The position numbers were made by a program, and so were the translations under genes. From Pseudonocardiales bacterium (GTDB lineage: Bacteria > Actinomycetota > Actinomycetes > Mycobacteriales > Jatrophihabitantaceae), in the NCBI GenBank assembly GCA_025465405.1, contig JAODNL010000327.1, positions 1 through 7,908 on the forward strand: a stretch of DNA of 7,908 nucleotides, given 5' to 3'. Shown here in pieces: positions 6,869-7,908 of the stretch. The notes under the pieces were generated by a model. That model ran no database searches. It saw nothing but the letters and a program-made list of their open reading frames with translations, and was not told where the DNA came from. The first letter of the stretch is position 1. Each line of letters begins with the position of its first letter.

Positions 6869-7908
6869 ACGATGACAATCGGCTCGACGGCGCGAGCGTC
6901 GAGGTCATCCGGAACTACGTCGGCTCAGTCGCGGAACAGATGCGTCGGACGCTCGTGCGCGCCGCGTTCAACCCCGTCATCTACGACGTCCTCGACTTCG
7001 GCATCTCGCTTTACGACGCGCGTCTGGAGCTGATGGCAGAGGCCGCCGGCATCACGCACTTCCTGGGCGCGAACGACCATGCGATCGTCAAAGGCCTCGA
7101 CTACGTCGGCCGTGAATCGATGCAGCCCGGTGACGTGTACGTGATGAACTACCCGTACTGGAGCGGCGCGCACGCCTACGACGCCATGCTCTACGCGCCT
7201 GTGTTTCGTGACGGCAGCTCGCTGCCGGCCTGGTTCCTCGCAGTACGCGCGCACTGGATGGACCTCGGCGCCAAGGACCCCGGCTATGTCCTCGACTCCA
7301 CCGATATGCATCAGGAAGGACTTATCTTCCCGAGCACGAAGATCGTGTCAGCCGGTGAACCGGTGCACGACATCCTGGAATTGGTGCGCTTCAACTCCCG
7401 GCTGCCCGACCTCACCATCGGCGATTTCCACGCGCAGCTCGCCGCGCTACGTACCGGCGAGCGCCGACTGGCGCAGGTGTGGGAGAAGTTCGGTTCGGAC
7501 GACGTCGACCAGGCCATGCGACAGGTCGTCGAGCACGGCGAACGGCTAGCACGCCGCGCGGTGTCCGCTCTGCCGGACGGCACCTGGACGGCCGTGGACT
7601 ACTGCGACGACGACAACATCACCGACGACCTGATTCGCATGCAGGTGACCGTGACGATCGACGGCGACAGCATGATCGCCGACTTCAACGGCTCGGACTC
7701 GATGGTGGCCGGCCCGGTAAATCTGCCCATAGGGGCGACGCAAGGAATCGCCAAGGCCACCTTCAAGAGCCTGACGACGCCGAGGGAGGCCACCAACGCC
7801 GGCCACTTCAAACCGCTGACGGTGCTGGCCGAGCCCGGCAACTACTTCCACGCCGTCTACCCGGCGGCGACCTTCACCCAGAGGAGCGCGATCATCGCGA
7901 CCGAGCTG
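6865..7908 (+). CDS. HyuB-type hydantoinase/oxoprolinase subunit, 3' truncated by the window edge
   Basis: The frame is open from ATG 6865 to the last base, giving 348 residues; family members usually run to about 500-600, so roughly a third is missing. The ATG overlaps the HyuA stop (ATGA), with GGGAG 7 bases upstream. Family landmarks are in order: RAAFNPVIYDVLDFG (32-46), GDVYVMNYPYWSGAHAYD (89-106), RAHWMDLG (128-135), TDMHQEGLIFP (146-156), and DFNGSD (273-278). Asp44, His103, Asp106, His130 and Asp133 sit where the family's divalent metal site is expected (alignment from memory). Two classical segments are altered: NDPYxGGTHxxD reads NYPYWSGAHAYD, and HHADIGG reads HWMDLGA, yet the His and Asp positions are kept. 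It should act with HyuA as an ATP-dependent hydrolase of a cyclic amide. Substrate cannot be read from the fragment. Confidence 0.92.
   Translation, partial: MNDDNRLDGASVEVIRNYVGSVAEQMRRTLVRAAFNPVIYDVLDFGISLYDARLELMAEAAGITHFLGANDHAIVKGLDYVGRESMQPGDVYVMNYPYWSGAHAYDAMLYAPVFRDGSSLPAWFLAVRAHWMDLGAKDPGYVLDSTDMHQEGLIFPSTKIVSAGEPVHDILELVRFNSRLPDLTIGDFHAQLAALRTGERRLAQVWEKFGSDDVDQAMRQVVEHGERLARRAVSALPDGTWTAVDYCDDDNITDDLIRMQVTVTIDGDSMIADFNGSDSMVAGPVNLPIGATQGIAKATFKSLTTPREATNAGHFKPLTVLAEPGNYFHAVYPAATFTQRSAIIATEL

Noticed and set aside
4802..7908. Acetone or acetophenone carboxylase
   Set aside because: These relatives use HyuA/HyuB-like subunits, but no additional carboxylase subunit is visible and the amide-hydrolase and amine-oxidation context fits ring opening better. 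The missing end of HyuB and the downstream region leave a small doubt.

Overview
The window is a compact block of seven genes, all on the + strand, with no intergenic space: each gene overlaps the next by 1 to 17 bases. Base composition is high G+C (roughly two thirds or more, estimated by eye). Codons end mostly in G or C, and starts are ATG or GTG, most with recognisable Shine-Dalgarno sequences. This suits a high-GC soil or aquatic bacterium. Actinomycetota is my first guess, but a high-GC proteobacterium cannot be excluded because no rRNA, tRNA or lineage-diagnostic gene is present.

Layout: (1) 1-781, the C-terminal five sixths of a DapA-family (dihydrodipicolinate synthase / N-acetylneuraminate lyase) Schiff-base lyase or deaminase. 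(2) 778-1032, a small [2Fe-2S] protein. (3) 1029-2387, an FAD/NAD(P)-binding oxidoreductase with a C-terminal BFD-type [2Fe-2S] domain. (4) 2387-3553, a DAO-type FAD-dependent amine/imino-acid oxidoreductase. Genes 2-4 form the three-subunit architecture known from D-hydroxyproline dehydrogenase, opine oxidase, multi-subunit sarcosine oxidase and hydrogen cyanide synthase. (5) 3537-4805, a metal-dependent amidohydrolase of the prolidase / imidazolonepropionase-like type. (6) 4802-6868, a HyuA-type ATP-dependent hydantoinase/oxoprolinase subunit. (7) 6865 to the end, the first 348 residues of its HyuB-type partner, cut by the window edge.

My reading is a catabolic operon for a nitrogen compound with a cyclic amide or imino-acid character. 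HyuAB would open a lactam, hydantoin or similar ring at the cost of ATP, and the amidohydrolase would cleave an amide bond. The flavoprotein trimer would oxidise the released amino or imino acid, and the DapA-family enzyme would deaminate or cleave the oxidised product. The DapA-family plus trimer half looks like the core of bacterial 4-hydroxyproline catabolism (D-hydroxyproline dehydrogenase and pyrroline-4-hydroxy-2-carboxylate deaminase). Its fusion with an amidohydrolase and HyuAB is not a textbook combination. The enzyme families are well supported. The substrate and the order of steps are inference. No regulator, transporter, promoter, terminator, mobile element, RNA gene or CRISPR array is visible, and no non-coding stretch longer than a few bases exists.
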